This document shows positions 23,880 through 35,741 of a DNA stretch of 64,000 bases, piece after piece. Source of the DNA: Phototrophicus methaneseepsis (GTDB lineage: Bacteria; Chloroflexota; Anaerolineae; Aggregatilineales; Phototrophicaceae). Location of the stretch: positions 3,286,001 to 3,350,000 of the forward strand of contig NZ_CP062983.1 in assembly GCF_015500095.1 (NCBI RefSeq). The letters run 5' to 3'. Made by a program: the position numbers and the translations under genes. Numbering within the stretch: the stretch's first letter is position 1; every line of letters begins with the position of its first letter. Under the pieces are notes generated by a model that was not told the DNA's origin, searched no databases, and saw only the letters and a list, made by a program, of their open reading frames with translations.

Positions 23880-24668
23880 TTAAGTCGAGGGTAAGTTGAA
23901 CAGACGTTCCGCATTTTCTGTTGTGATGGAGGCCATCTCTTCTGTTGTGATGCGGTGCAATGACGCTAACCGTTCCACCATGTAGGGTATATAAGAAGGC
24001 TCGTTGCGTTTACCCCGGTAGGGATGCGGCGTCAGGAAGGGGCCGTCTGTCTCCACCAAAATACGATCTAGTGGCACTCTGGCAGCAATTGAACGGAGTT
24101 CGTCGGCTTTTTTGAATGTAATAGGCCCCGTAAAACCGAGATAAAAGCCTGCTTCCAGCGCCCTGTCTGCGATCTCCGGCGGTGCACTGAAAGAATGCAG
24201 TACACCGGGCCGTGCTTGGAGTGACGCTGGTAGCATCGGTATCCAAGCTTCCAACACGTCCATGATATCTTCGCTGGATTCCCGGTTGTGGATTATCACA
24301 GGGAGTTCTCGCTGAGCCGCGAGCGTGAGTTGTGCCTCTAACGCGGCGTGTTGACGATCCTTTGGACTATCATCCCAGTGATAATCAAGGCCAATTTCGC
24401 CAATCGCGACGACCTTCGCCTGGTGCGAAAAGTCGTCTACGGCTTGTAGAGTGGCCTCGTTAAAGTTGGCTGTGTCATTGGGGTGTACCCCCACAGCCGC
24501 ATAGATGCCCTCATGAGCATGTGCCAGATTCAACACATCCTGGCAAGTCGTTGTCTCAATTGATGGGATAATGATGCGATCTACGCCTGCTTCTTGGGCA
24601 CGAGCGAGAATCTCATCACGGTCTGTATCGTAGGATTCAAAGTTTAGGTGGCAGTGTGTATCAATCAT
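23880..24668 (-). CDS. tatD: TatD family metal-dependent hydrolase/DNase
   Basis: A 262-residue TIM-barrel amidohydrolase. Metal ligands sit in IDTHCHLNF at the start, AIGEIGLDYHW, IIHNRES, VLHSFS and VETDGPFLTPHPYRG, all as in active TatD enzymes. These act as metal-dependent 3'-5' exonucleases. I chose the ATG at 24666-24668, since the DTHCHL motif normally follows directly after the start and the longer frame overlaps the upstream gmd gene. Placement within a glycan operon is probably incidental. Confidence 0.9.
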   Translation of the reverse strand: MIDTHCHLNFESYDTDRDEILARAQEAGVDRIIIPSIETTTCQDVLNLAHAHEGIYAAVGVHPNDTANFNEATLQAVDDFSHQAKVVAIGEIGLDYHWDDSPKDRQHAALEAQLTLAAQRELPVIIHNRESSEDIMDVLEAWIPMLPASLQARPGVLHSFSAPPEIADRALEAGFYLGFTGPITFKKADELRSIAARVPLDRILVETDGPFLTPHPYRGKRNEPSYIPYMVERLASLHRITTEEMASITTENAERLFNLPST

Positions 24669-24696
24669 AAAACGTGCTGTATCCGCTAGGTTATGA

Positions 24697-25707
<1,011 letters not shown>

Positions 25708-26673
25708 TTATGACAGTGCGCGCACTCGCTGTCGGCAGTCGTCGAGTAAATCGCGCAGAGATTGTTCAAAGGTGATGTCTGGCTGCCAGCCCGTATCCTG
25801 CTGCAGGCGGCTATAATCGCCGCGTACTTCTGGGATATCTACCGGGCGCAGCTTATCCGGATCTGTCACCACCTCGATTGCTGTGTCACTAAAGCTCAAC
25901 AGTGTATCCAGCAAATGCTGAATCGAATAGGCATTATTTGAAGCAATATTATAGGCTGTACCGGCCTGGCCCTTTTTCATCAGGGCGACATACGCCTTGG
26001 CGACATCTCGCACATCCGTAAAATCGCGTGCAGCACTGAGGTTGCCCACTTTCATGATAGGTGCTTGCTGGTTGGCTTCGATACGCGCGATTTGTAGTGC
26101 AAAATCTGGCGCGACGAAGGTTTCTCCCTGGCCCGGCCCTAAATGATTGAAGGCCCGTGCCCGGATGATAGGCATCTGGTACATCAAGAAATATTGCAGC
26201 CCCATCATATCCTGTGTGATTTTGCTCAGGCTATACGTATTCGTTGGCCTGAAATCTGCTGCTTCGTCGAGCGGCTGTTCTTCGGGAGTTGTCGGCCCAT
26301 AGATGGTGGCTGAACTGCTGACGACAATGCGAGGTGATGCCGGGAGGGTGCGGCATGCTTCTAAGAGATTGAGTTGGATGTGAATATTAGCTTCTAACGT
26401 CGGCCATGGCTCTTTAAAAGATGCCGCTGAAGAGGCCATGGCAGCAAGGTGATAGATTTCATCGGGTTGAACTGTATTGATAAGTTCTTGAACCACGTCG
26501 GCTTGGCGTAAATCAACTTGATGATACTGAATACCGTCGGCGGGTGGGATATCTGATACGTTGTAACTGGTGCCATGGAGGACAACATCGGGATCAACTT
26601 GTTTTAGATAGGTGCTGAGGTGCTGGCCGACGAAGCCGGTCGCCCCGGTAATGAGGACTCGCACGTTGAACAA
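25708..26673 (-). CDS. rmd: GDP-4-dehydro-6-deoxy-D-mannose reductase-like NAD-dependent epimerase
   Basis: A 321-residue extended SDR with VLITGATGFVGQHL as nucleotide loop, SSSATIYGP for the catalytic Ser region and TYSLSKITQDMM for YxxxK. Overall it resembles the Rmd group that reduces the Gmd product to GDP-D-rhamnose, and it precedes gmd by 15 bases. No ATG exists near the start: the frame begins with TTG at 26671-26673, and a GTG three codons later (26662-26664, giving VRVLITG) is equally likely. A TATAAT box (26789-26784, minus strand) about 110 bases upstream could drive the glycan run, but its -35 is poor. Confidence 0.82.
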   Translation of the reverse strand: MFNVRVLITGATGFVGQHLSTYLKQVDPDVVLHGTSYNVSDIPPADGIQYHQVDLRQADVVQELINTVQPDEIYHLAAMASSAASFKEPWPTLEANIHIQLNLLEACRTLPASPRIVVSSSATIYGPTTPEEQPLDEAADFRPTNTYSLSKITQDMMGLQYFLMYQMPIIRARAFNHLGPGQGETFVAPDFALQIARIEANQQAPIMKVGNLSAARDFTDVRDVAKAYVALMKKGQAGTAYNIASNNAYSIQHLLDTLLSFSDTAIEVVTDPDKLRPVDIPEVRGDYSRLQQDTGWQPDITFEQSLRDLLDDCRQRVRALS

Positions 26674-26808
26674 ATCCAGTCTGTTTGGTGATCAATGATA
26701 GGCCGAACAAGAATAAATCTTGTTAACGAGCATGGTAGATAAGCGTTGTACGGATAGCAACAGCATATAATTTGCTTTGGCCCATTATAGCCAAATGCAG
26801 AGCATTGC

Positions 26809-28908
26809 CTATCGCTGATAGGGCACTAACAACATGGTCGTCTGGCTTGTGATGCTGTTATTTATCGCGACGACTTCATAGAGTCGATTGTTCTCTAATT
26901 GGATGTTGTTGAGTGAGACGACAATCTGCCCCTGATCTGGTTTGGTCACATGTAGGTGACTCTGATTATGTAATTGTGGCACCACATACCATATGGATGC
27001 ATTCCCAGGTGTGGTCTCAGGGTCAATCTTGGTTAACCCATATGGTACTGAGCGCCGATCTTCTGCGGTGCCCTGGGCTATCATCGTGGTGTTGGGTGTC
27101 TCCAGGCTGGTGATTGTCTGGGCAGATAACCCCATAATAAATTCTGTGTCACTCAGGTTGACGAGGCGTATGATGGGTGCGCCGACCGATGTATCTCTTG
27201 CTTCGTCGCGGATGACTACCAGATAAAGATCGCCTGACCCGCCGCGATAGCTGTAAGCACTGTATAGCCCGCCTTCTTCGAAGGTAAAGGTGTTACGCAC
27301 CATCGCCTGACCCGTTTCTGCATTATGGGCCGTTAGCATATGTTCACCGGGCTCAAGCGAGATGGGGTTTGATGCATTGGCATAATTAATTTCATCAATG
27401 ATCGGTTCGCCATCAATTTGAAATGTCATATTCGTGTTCTGGGCAGCATTGACGATGCGCAGCTTTGCTGCAACTACAGGTTCTTCCGTAGGTTGTCCAG
27501 GTTCTTCTCCTGCGGGTGCTTCCTGGGTCCCAACTTCTGTGATGTAAACAAGCGGCAAGGCCATCTGCGAGAAAATATACAGATAGGTATGCCCCTCTTC
27601 TAGTTCAAAATCATTGGCTGTCTCGAGGTCGCTGCCCTCTGTCAGGTTCCCATACTCGGACCAGTAGAAGTTATAGCTACTGGCAGGCAGGGTGATGGGT
27701 TCGGTTGCTTGCCCATAAAAGAGCGAATATGTTGTCTCAGGATCATTAACTTCTACGCGTGAGTAAGCCGGTACGCCGTGCATAAAGACGATACGTGAAT
27801 AGTCTGGCCTTGTTGGCGAGAGGTCCTCAACAATAGGATTGAGCCGCAGCGTTTCGTCATCGCCTGTTAAAACGAGCTTGATATGTTGATCTGGCCCAAT
27901 TGTGACATTCGCTGTGATGGTTGGCTGCGTGGTCGTCACGTCTGAGTCGGCTGGATAGACGGCTGCTGTATATTCGCCTGATTCGCGCATGACAGTTTCC
28001 GCGGCGATTGCTGCGCCCAGTTCCTTACCAATTAACTCACCATCGAGATAAATGTCGTAATAGGCCGGATCGGTGAGGCTGATAGCTTTCACGGAGCCTA
28101 CGCCTTGCAGCAGTTTGGTGATCGTCATGATCATGGGTACTTCGGGCGTGTCCGGGTTTGGCAGCAAGAAGATCGTATTTAACTCACGGGGCTGGAATTG
28201 CTCCTGGAAGTTAAAAGCTGTGTTGGCTCCTTCTGTAATGCCGATTGTTGTTGAGCCAGCAGGTAATGTAAATGCGGGTGAGAAAGCCGTAAAGGGTAGG
28301 GCAGGTGTAACGGCCTCATTATTTGTCTGGACGACAACTGGGAACTCCGTATTGAGACCGTTGAAAACGCTTAACCGGGTAGCATCACCTGCAATGGGGT
28401 CCGTATCTTCTTCCATCAGGGCGAAACGAGGTGCTTCTCGTGTGCCTGTCAGGACCATAATGGTTGATTGGTCTGCCAGAACGCTGACAGCTTGTGCTGC
28501 AACGGGCGTGCTTGCTTCATCATTGAGGACTGCTTCAATAGTATATTCGCCCGCTGGCAGGGTCGTTGGCTGTGTAAACCGACTGTAGGCAAGCCCAATT
28601 GTGAGCTCTTGCTGCGCTGTACGCAAAGAAACGTCGCCAAGCTCAGGTATCGCATGGACGAACTGCAAGCTCCCTGTTGGCTCTTCAGCTTCCGTTGTTG
28701 GTTGGGCGATAGCGGCACTCTGTGTTGGTAGTGAGCGGATGCTCGGCCCGATAGGCGTCGAAGTCGCAGGAATAAGTGTTGCCGTTGCCGTCGCTGGTGC
28801 AGGTGTCGACGTCGGAACGAGGGTTGGGAGTGCTTCTTCGGGGGCGCACGCCGCCAATATGGCTGTAATGAGTACGATCAACATTATTCTGATGGTCAAT
28901 CGTGGCAT
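26809..28908 (-). CDS. DUF4397 domain lipoprotein
   Basis: A 699-residue exported lipoprotein. The signal peptide ends in the lipobox ILAAC (C21), followed by a Thr/Pro-rich linker of about 50 residues (TSTPAPATATATLIPATSTP). The rest consists of repeated beta-sandwich units of the DUF4397 type, recognised by phrases such as QFVHAIPELGDVSL, IVFMHGVPAYSRVEV and LRIVNAAQNTNM. DUF4397 proteins are surface or periplasmic proteins of unknown role, possibly carbohydrate or protein binding. The next gene upstream is a second DUF4397 protein, and a terminator separates them, so they are transcribed apart. Confidence 0.82.
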   Translation of the reverse strand: MPRLTIRIMLIVLITAILAACAPEEALPTLVPTSTPAPATATATLIPATSTPIGPSIRSLPTQSAAIAQPTTEAEEPTGSLQFVHAIPELGDVSLRTAQQELTIGLAYSRFTQPTTLPAGEYTIEAVLNDEASTPVAAQAVSVLADQSTIMVLTGTREAPRFALMEEDTDPIAGDATRLSVFNGLNTEFPVVVQTNNEAVTPALPFTAFSPAFTLPAGSTTIGITEGANTAFNFQEQFQPRELNTIFLLPNPDTPEVPMIMTITKLLQGVGSVKAISLTDPAYYDIYLDGELIGKELGAAIAAETVMRESGEYTAAVYPADSDVTTTQPTITANVTIGPDQHIKLVLTGDDETLRLNPIVEDLSPTRPDYSRIVFMHGVPAYSRVEVNDPETTYSLFYGQATEPITLPASSYNFYWSEYGNLTEGSDLETANDFELEEGHTYLYIFSQMALPLVYITEVGTQEAPAGEEPGQPTEEPVVAAKLRIVNAAQNTNMTFQIDGEPIIDEINYANASNPISLEPGEHMLTAHNAETGQAMVRNTFTFEEGGLYSAYSYRGGSGDLYLVVIRDEARDTSVGAPIIRLVNLSDTEFIMGLSAQTITSLETPNTTMIAQGTAEDRRSVPYGLTKIDPETTPGNASIWYVVPQLHNQSHLHVTKPDQGQIVVSLNNIQLENNRLYEVVAINNSITSQTTMLLVPYQR

Positions 28909-29031
28909 AACGGTGGCCTCCGCCGTTGGATGAATCCTTCACTATTTTACACCGTCTTTGGATTGACTATATCCGATGCGGACTTCATTTTGTAAAGGGG
29001 GCGATACAAATGCGATTGGCTATTGGTACTA

Positions 29032-29063
29032 AAAACGGCCTATTCCCATGAATAGGCCGTTTT
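29032..29063. terminator. Perfect 14-bp hairpin terminator
   Basis: AAAACGGCCTATTC (29032-29045) pairs perfectly with GAATAGGCCGTTTT (29050-29063) around a CCAT loop. T-runs flank it on both strands, so it can stop transcription in either direction; it serves the DUF4397/SH3 gene on the minus strand. Confidence 0.85.
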
Positions 29064-29096
29064 ATACAGACTAAAACGTGTAGATGGTTGAAGCCG

Positions 29097-31694
29097 CTAG
29101 CCTGCGTTTTCTGGCGTCGCTTCGGCAGTGGCTTCAGGTGTCGTTTCCGGTGTGGCTTCTACGGCTACCGGGATTTCTTCAACTTCGACGAACTGCCCAT
29201 TGTAGGACAGGACGACAAAATCAGAAGCGACCCAACCTGTCTGGCCTTCGAATGTTGTCTCTAACCAGAGGCCATCAGCCGTACGAGAACTGATGATGAG
29301 CCGCGTCCCGGTCGGGATCAGGTTCAGAGATTCCGAGGAGGCATCTGGCGTCAGGCGGAACTGCAGGTTGGCATCGGCGTTCAGGTTCACTTCAGCGATG
29401 TAAGCATCGCGTGTGGGGTCTGGTGTCGGTGCAGCGGCCTGCTGCGCACCACCACGAATGGCACCGCGCGTACTCGGATCAACCAGTGTGATCAGGTTGC
29501 GCTGTTCCATTTCTTCAAGCTCAATCCGGCGACCATTGTATTCGTAACGCAGGTAAAGCGAACTGGCCCAACCGGTGACTGTACCGCCACCTGCAGGCGC
29601 ATAGCTGACGAATACCCATTCCGGCTCGGTCATTTCCGTGCCTTCTGCGGTCGGGACGGGTGTCATATCGTCCGTTACAACCGGGCCGATGAAACCAATG
29701 AATTCCATAGCTGTACCGTTGGGCAAGCGTTCCAGGACTTCACCTGTGGTTTCAGGCGTGCGGCGGATGTTGAGGCTGACCCCAGGATTCAGGTTGATGA
29801 TAATCGCTGAAACACGATCTTCTGGTACTGGTGGCGGCGTGATGGACGTGGAACGTGCTTCGCCGGGGATGTTTTCGCCCACAGTATCCAGGTCTGCCAG
29901 ACGCTGCAAGTTGCCATCTGGATCACGGACATCCAGGTACAGCGCATTGACCCATGCTTCGATTTCGCCACCATCAGGTGTGTCATAGATCACGCGTAAC
30001 CAGGTTTCTTCTGCGATCAGGTCATCATCTTCGGCCAATTCTTCCGCTGGGTCCACATATTCTTCGGCCTCTGGTGGTGGCTCATCGCCTTCTACCAATG
30101 CCACAGGTGCACCTTCACGTCCGATAACCGTCAAGACAGTGCCGGAAGGGGCCAGACCCAGGGAGAATGCATCCATGTTAGGATACTGACGCAGCTGTAG
30201 GTTTGAGCCAGGGTCGAGCACGATCCGACCCGTTACCACATCGGCAGACTGAGCCGGAACAGCGGTTGCGGGCGCAGGTGTGGATTCGACTGCTGGGGTG
30301 CTTTCAACAGCAACTTCTGTTTCAACGGCTTCTGTCGCTTCTGTGCTTTCGACAGCTTCTGGCATCGCACCGGTGGCAATGGTGGTTTCACCCATACCGG
30401 GCCCACTCGTTATGCCTTGTGACAGAACTGTCGGCACGACAAGTAGCTCTGGCGGGTTAAATGTGCCACCCGGCAGTAGGATGATGTTGTAGTACACGCC
30501 ACCATAATATGTCTGTGACGATGTCTGCAAAGTACCTGTATCATCGCCAAGTGTCAGTTCATAATTGGCGAAGTAATTGCCCGGTTCAAAGGTGGCAACG
30601 CTGCCAGCAGAACCAAATTCAACTGCGCCCAGGCTGGTGCCGTCACTGAGTGAGACGTCAGCGCTGGAATCTGGCAGGGCGTTGATGACGGAAGCAGCAG
30701 CAGTCGTTTCTGTAACGCCGCTAATGTCATCTGCGAAGACCTGTACTGTGAGGCCATCGCCTTCTGGCAGGGCAACGACTGTTTCGGCCTCATCAGCAGT
30801 TACGGTGAGATTACCACTGAGGACTTCGTCTTCTGTACCCGCTGCGCGAAGCATCAAACTATGCTCACCAGCTGGGAGGGCGATATGTGCAGTTGGGTCG
30901 CTCGGCTCCAAGGACGGTGCAACCAGGCTGTCGTTGACATATACGTCGACTGCCGGGGCATCTGGTGCCGCATGGACGAAGCGGACCAGACCGTTATCGC
31001 TGGGCAGCATGGTGGCGCTGTCTGCGAGTAACACAGCGGGAGCTTCGGGCGTGCCATAGACAATAGCAAGATGGCTTGTGCCCGCATCCAACGGCAGCGT
31101 CAGATTGCTCAGCAGGGTATCGATGGTGCCCGTGATGGAGATATTCACCACATAATTTTGCGCGGGCAGGTCGAAAGCGCCGAACGAAGTGGCATAAGCC
31201 ATATTCGTGGCGAGTGCGGTTCCTGCATCTTGCAGCGCACCATTTAAGGTGACGGGTTCTGCCAGCGTTATATCGACGGCAGGGCCACCTGCAATGGCGT
31301 GAATGAGCAGCAGACGTGTGCTGCCAAAGGATGTGCTGCTGAGATTATCATTGAAGGCGTCGAAGCGCAGGGTGTCAGGTGATGAGGCGATGAAGGTCGT
31401 AGCGCTATCGGCTGTTGCGGAGATTGTTTGTTCCCATAAAACTGTGCTGCTGATGCCGCTAGCTGTTACAGTGACGGTATGGTCGCCAGCAGGCACACTG
31501 AGATAACCGGTTGCTTCACCATAGCTGACATCGCTCAGTGCTAATGTGCCATCAAGATACACATCAATCGCGGATGCACCGGGGATGACATGTACAAAGC
31601 GCACATTCGCGGCGTCTTGGGCTGCAATAGGTGATGCCATCAGCATCAACATTGCAGTCAGGATCAACCACAACGCACGATGAACTCTATTCAT
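29097..31694 (-). CDS. Secreted protein with four DUF4397 units and three SH3-like domains
   Basis: An 865-residue exported protein with a signal peptide (about 1-25, cut near SPIAAQ). Four DUF4397 units follow at about 30-105, 127-225, 235-320 and 335-415, then a Glu/Thr/Pro-rich linker (445-485). Three bacterial SH3 type domains sit at about 488-590, 628-722 and 763-840 (phrases LQLRQYPNMDA, LNIRRTPETT and LQFRLTPDASS). SH3b domains often bind peptidoglycan peptides. The first SH3 unit carries an acidic insertion (537-560). An AGGGAGAGG ribosome site precedes the ATG. It may be a wall-bound adhesin-like protein; the function is unknown. Confidence 0.85.
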   Translation of the reverse strand: MNRVHRALWLILTAMLMLMASPIAAQDAANVRFVHVIPGASAIDVYLDGTLALSDVSYGEATGYLSVPAGDHTVTVTASGISSTVLWEQTISATADSATTFIASSPDTLRFDAFNDNLSSTSFGSTRLLLIHAIAGGPAVDITLAEPVTLNGALQDAGTALATNMAYATSFGAFDLPAQNYVVNISITGTIDTLLSNLTLPLDAGTSHLAIVYGTPEAPAVLLADSATMLPSDNGLVRFVHAAPDAPAVDVYVNDSLVAPSLEPSDPTAHIALPAGEHSLMLRAAGTEDEVLSGNLTVTADEAETVVALPEGDGLTVQVFADDISGVTETTAAASVINALPDSSADVSLSDGTSLGAVEFGSAGSVATFEPGNYFANYELTLGDDTGTLQTSSQTYYGGVYYNIILLPGGTFNPPELLVVPTVLSQGITSGPGMGETTIATGAMPEAVESTEATEAVETEVAVESTPAVESTPAPATAVPAQSADVVTGRIVLDPGSNLQLRQYPNMDAFSLGLAPSGTVLTVIGREGAPVALVEGDEPPPEAEEYVDPAEELAEDDDLIAEETWLRVIYDTPDGGEIEAWVNALYLDVRDPDGNLQRLADLDTVGENIPGEARSTSITPPPVPEDRVSAIIINLNPGVSLNIRRTPETTGEVLERLPNGTAMEFIGFIGPVVTDDMTPVPTAEGTEMTEPEWVFVSYAPAGGGTVTGWASSLYLRYEYNGRRIELEEMEQRNLITLVDPSTRGAIRGGAQQAAAPTPDPTRDAYIAEVNLNADANLQFRLTPDASSESLNLIPTGTRLIISSRTADGLWLETTFEGQTGWVASDFVVLSYNGQFVEVEEIPVAVEATPETTPEATAEATPENAG

Positions 31695-31783
31695 AGTCCC
31701 TCTCCCTTCCTGTTGTGAGGTCTTGGCACCATTGGGTTCTCATCCATACAGGTGCGCATTAGATATGACAGTGGTTATTGTAC

Positions 31784-31825
31784 AAAAAAAGCTGGTACTG
31801 TTGCTACCGAGATTACAGTACCAGC
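31784..31825 (-). terminator. Intrinsic terminator of ahcY
   Basis: On the minus strand GCTGGTACTG (31825-31816) and CAGTACCAGC (31800-31791) form a perfect 10-bp stem with a 15-base loop, followed at once by seven Ts (31790-31784). It lies 25 bases after the ahcY stop codon. Confidence 0.9.
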
Positions 31826-31849
31826 CTGTTTGCCGTTAAGAAAGGGCGT

Positions 31850-33130
<1,281 letters not shown>

Positions 33131-33258
33131 TCATGTCTCGTGTTTGGATCAAACACTTAAATTGAACACAATCTGCTAAACGCGCGGATTGTATCACAGC
33201 GCGTGGAATCTGTCGTCAGTGTAAAACGTTGATGTTATACCGCGTTAAAGCCTGTTTT

Positions 33259-34236
33259 TTAGGATGTGACCGTATGTTTGAGCAAGACGTCAAGCTGTCC
33301 CTGGTCATCCTGATGTTGGCGGAATCGCTCAACATACTCGTTGATATTGTAGCGATGTCCCTGTGGTCCGATGTGCTCCAGCGTGTATGTGGCACACAGC
33401 GCGCCCATTGCACCTGCCATTTCAAGCGGTCTGTCATAAGCTAAGCCCGTGAAGAACCCAGCCCGGAAGGCATCACCAGCGCCTGTGGGATCTTTGATTT
33501 CTGTCGGGGCAAACGCCGGGACGTGGATACGGTCACCGTTGGTGTAAATTTCCGAGCCTTCGCCACCGTGGGTGATAACGAGTAGATCGATTGTTTGACG
33601 CAGATCATCCATGGTCATGCCTGTTTTATCGCAGATGAGATGGGCTTCATACTCATTTACGATCATCAGGTAGGCTCCCTGCATATCATGGCGCAGGGTA
33701 TTTCCATCTAAACGGGCAACCTGTTGGCTGGGGTCATAGACGAAGCGATAATCGTTATCGCGGCATTCCTGTGTGAGGTTGGACATAGCCTGTGGATCAT
33801 TGGGGGAAACAACGACCAGATCAGGCTGTGCACCATTCAATGCTTCTGCAAGTGTGTATTGATTGGCAAGGGCCATTGCGCCACTATAGAAAGAAGCGAT
33901 CTGGTTGTTTTCCTCATCCGTATTGCAGAAGAAAGACGCTGTGAAGACGCTGTCTATTTGCTTGACGGTGCTCGTATCTACACCAGCTTCGCTCAGCCAG
34001 CGACGATAATCTGGGAAGTCGCGGCCTGCGGTGCCCATCAACTTGGGACTAATGCCGAATCGTGCCATCGTAAAAGCGATATTGGCGGCGACCCCGCCCC
34101 AGTGTTTTGTCATGTCTTCGACAAGAAAACTGAGGCTGACCTGATGCAGCGCTTCTGTTAGGATATGCTCTTTGAAGCTGCCAGGGAAGCGCATGAGGTA
34201 ATCGTAGGCAATAGAGCCTGTGACAACAATATTCAT
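33259..34236 (-). CDS. PfkB family kinase, adenosine kinase-like
   Basis: A 325-residue ribokinase-fold protein. The start MNIVVTGSIAYDYLMRF and the GGVAANIAFTMARFG stretch are typical of the adenosine kinase branch; DPTGAGDAFRAGF carries the catalytic Asp and the anion hole. I start at the ATG at 34234-34236, where the fold begins. Lying 149 bases ahead of ahcY on the same strand, it may convert the adenosine released by AhcY into AMP and so pull that reversible reaction forward. A sugar or other nucleoside substrate is not excluded. Its mRNA leader contains a 9-bp hairpin. Confidence 0.8.
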   Translation of the reverse strand: MNIVVTGSIAYDYLMRFPGSFKEHILTEALHQVSLSFLVEDMTKHWGGVAANIAFTMARFGISPKLMGTAGRDFPDYRRWLSEAGVDTSTVKQIDSVFTASFFCNTDEENNQIASFYSGAMALANQYTLAEALNGAQPDLVVVSPNDPQAMSNLTQECRDNDYRFVYDPSQQVARLDGNTLRHDMQGAYLMIVNEYEAHLICDKTGMTMDDLRQTIDLLVITHGGEGSEIYTNGDRIHVPAFAPTEIKDPTGAGDAFRAGFFTGLAYDRPLEMAGAMGALCATYTLEHIGPQGHRYNINEYVERFRQHQDDQGQLDVLLKHTVTS

Positions 34237-34286
34237 AAGCGTCTCGTTGAGGTATCTCACTACTTAGTTACTGTTTATTGCACACA

Positions 34287-34314
34287 AAATCGAGGCGAAA
34301 CACAACCTCGATTT
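34287..34314. promoter_or_regulatory. Inverted repeat in the divergent kinase/pncB intergenic region
   Basis: AAATCGAGG (34287-34295) and CCTCGATTT (34306-34314) form a perfect 9-bp stem with a 10-base loop. An extended -10 box on the minus strand (TGT then TATACT, 34336-34328) would start transcription near 34321, placing the hairpin at the very 5' end of the kinase mRNA. On the plus strand it lies about 45 bases upstream of a TATAAT box (34358-34363) that probably serves pncB. It could be an operator or an RNA-stabilising leader. Confidence 0.45.
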
Positions 34315-34378
34315 GAAGCGACAGATTAGTATAACACGCAAATGGACACTAGCGAGATATAATATCAGCGCAAGCGTT

Positions 34379-34384
34379 AAGGAG
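34379..34384 (+). promoter_or_regulatory. Ribosome binding site deciding the pncB start
   Basis: AAGGAG six bases ahead of the ATG at 34391 selects this codon over an in-frame ATG 78 bases upstream, which lacks such a site and would lie ahead of the TATAAT box at 34358-34363. Confidence 0.75.
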
Positions 34385-34390
34385 TTTGAT

Positions 34391-35731
34391 ATGACAGTTG
34401 CAAAGCGGCAGCGTATCCGCAAGGCGGATTTGGCGCTTGATTGGGTTGGCCTTCGCCGTGGCGATTATTCTGATAAGTACTTCGCCAATGTGGTGCAGGT
34501 TTTAAATGGATTAAAACAGGCGGGTTATCGTTATAAAGGCGATAATCCGAGGCAGATCCCAGATGCCTCTCACTTCAACGTTGGGGATGCATTGGTAGAA
34601 GCGCAGATTTTTAATCGCCGCTCGCCCATTGCTCTCATAACAGGTGTGGATGTTGCCCTGATTATGCTGCGTCATGCGACAGGCTATCATGATGACAGCG
34701 GTATTTTCCAGGAGACGTGGCAGCATCTGGAAGTTGATGCCGTTCATGATGGTGATATTACATACTACGATGGTGACCCGGAAAACGTGCTCACTGTGAT
34801 TGAAATCCGGGGGCGGTATCGAGACTTTGCTGTTCTAGAAACGCCGATGCTGGGCGTGCTTTCTCGCGCAAGCCGGATTGCAACGAATGTGTATGAAGTA
34901 CTGCAAGTGAGCAACGGCAAGCCGATTCTTTACTTCCCGGCGCGTTTTGATATTCCCCAAACGCAGGCTTTGGATGGCTATGCTTATTGGCTGGCCGTGA
35001 ACCGCTACAATACCGAAAATAACCTTAATATACCACCCATCGTCAGCACCGATGCACAGGGGCGCTGGTGGGGCGGGCAGGGTAGTGGCACGATTCCGCA
35101 TGCCTTAATTGCATGCTTCCTGGCTGATGATGTGGAGATGATCGAGCAGTTTGCGCGATATGTGCCATTAGATACGCTGCGAATTTTGCTGACGGATTTT
35201 AACAACGATACATTGCGTTCAGCGCGGATAGCGTTGACGCGTATGTGGCCTTACTACCGCGATGCGTATGAAGTTGGTGACGAGGCAGAAATGCGCCGTT
35301 GGACGCTGAATGGCGTTCGTCTGGATACGAGCAGCAAATTGCGTGATGTCTCGCTGGATGCAGATGATCCCCGTGGTGTGAATCCCATTCTGGTGCGCAA
35401 AATGCGCACAGCCCTGAACACAGCCTGGGAAAGTTGGGATGTGCCTGCACGCCTTGAAGATGTGGCACGTGCTTATTGTGAGCAGGTGCAGATTGTTGTG
35501 TCGGGTGGCTTCAATCGTGAGAAGATCGAGTATTTTGAACGTGCTCGTACACCTGTCGATTCTTACGGCGTCGGTTCCTCATTCCTGAGCAACAATAGCG
35601 AGACAAATACAGACTTCACAATGGATGTGGTCCGCATCGCGATTGATGGCGTCTGGCATCCAATTGCTAAAGTTGGGCGTCGTCCCAGTGATAATCCTGA
35701 TCTGCGCCGAGTTGACCTTAGCGAATATTAG
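34391..35731 (+). CDS. pncB: Nicotinate phosphoribosyltransferase
   Basis: A 446-residue protein that couples nicotinate to PRPP, forming nicotinate mononucleotide for NAD synthesis. Recognised parts include LDWVGLRRGDYSDKYFAN at the start, VGDALVEAQIFNRRSP, ILYFPARFD, GSGTIPHAL for the conserved active-site region, and TLRILLTDFNN. The protein is complete with a C-terminal extension ending LRRVDLSEY. A nicotinamidase-like gene lies 2.7 kb downstream on the other strand, and the two would form the salvage route from nicotinamide. The CpaF-like gene begins 10 bases after its stop and is probably in the same transcript. Confidence 0.88.
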   Translation: MTVAKRQRIRKADLALDWVGLRRGDYSDKYFANVVQVLNGLKQAGYRYKGDNPRQIPDASHFNVGDALVEAQIFNRRSPIALITGVDVALIMLRHATGYHDDSGIFQETWQHLEVDAVHDGDITYYDGDPENVLTVIEIRGRYRDFAVLETPMLGVLSRASRIATNVYEVLQVSNGKPILYFPARFDIPQTQALDGYAYWLAVNRYNTENNLNIPPIVSTDAQGRWWGGQGSGTIPHALIACFLADDVEMIEQFARYVPLDTLRILLTDFNNDTLRSARIALTRMWPYYRDAYEVGDEAEMRRWTLNGVRLDTSSKLRDVSLDADDPRGVNPILVRKMRTALNTAWESWDVPARLEDVARAYCEQVQIVVSGGFNREKIEYFERARTPVDSYGVGSSFLSNNSETNTDFTMDVVRIAIDGVWHPIAKVGRRPSDNPDLRRVDLSEY

Positions 35732-35741
35732 GGAAGGTGTT

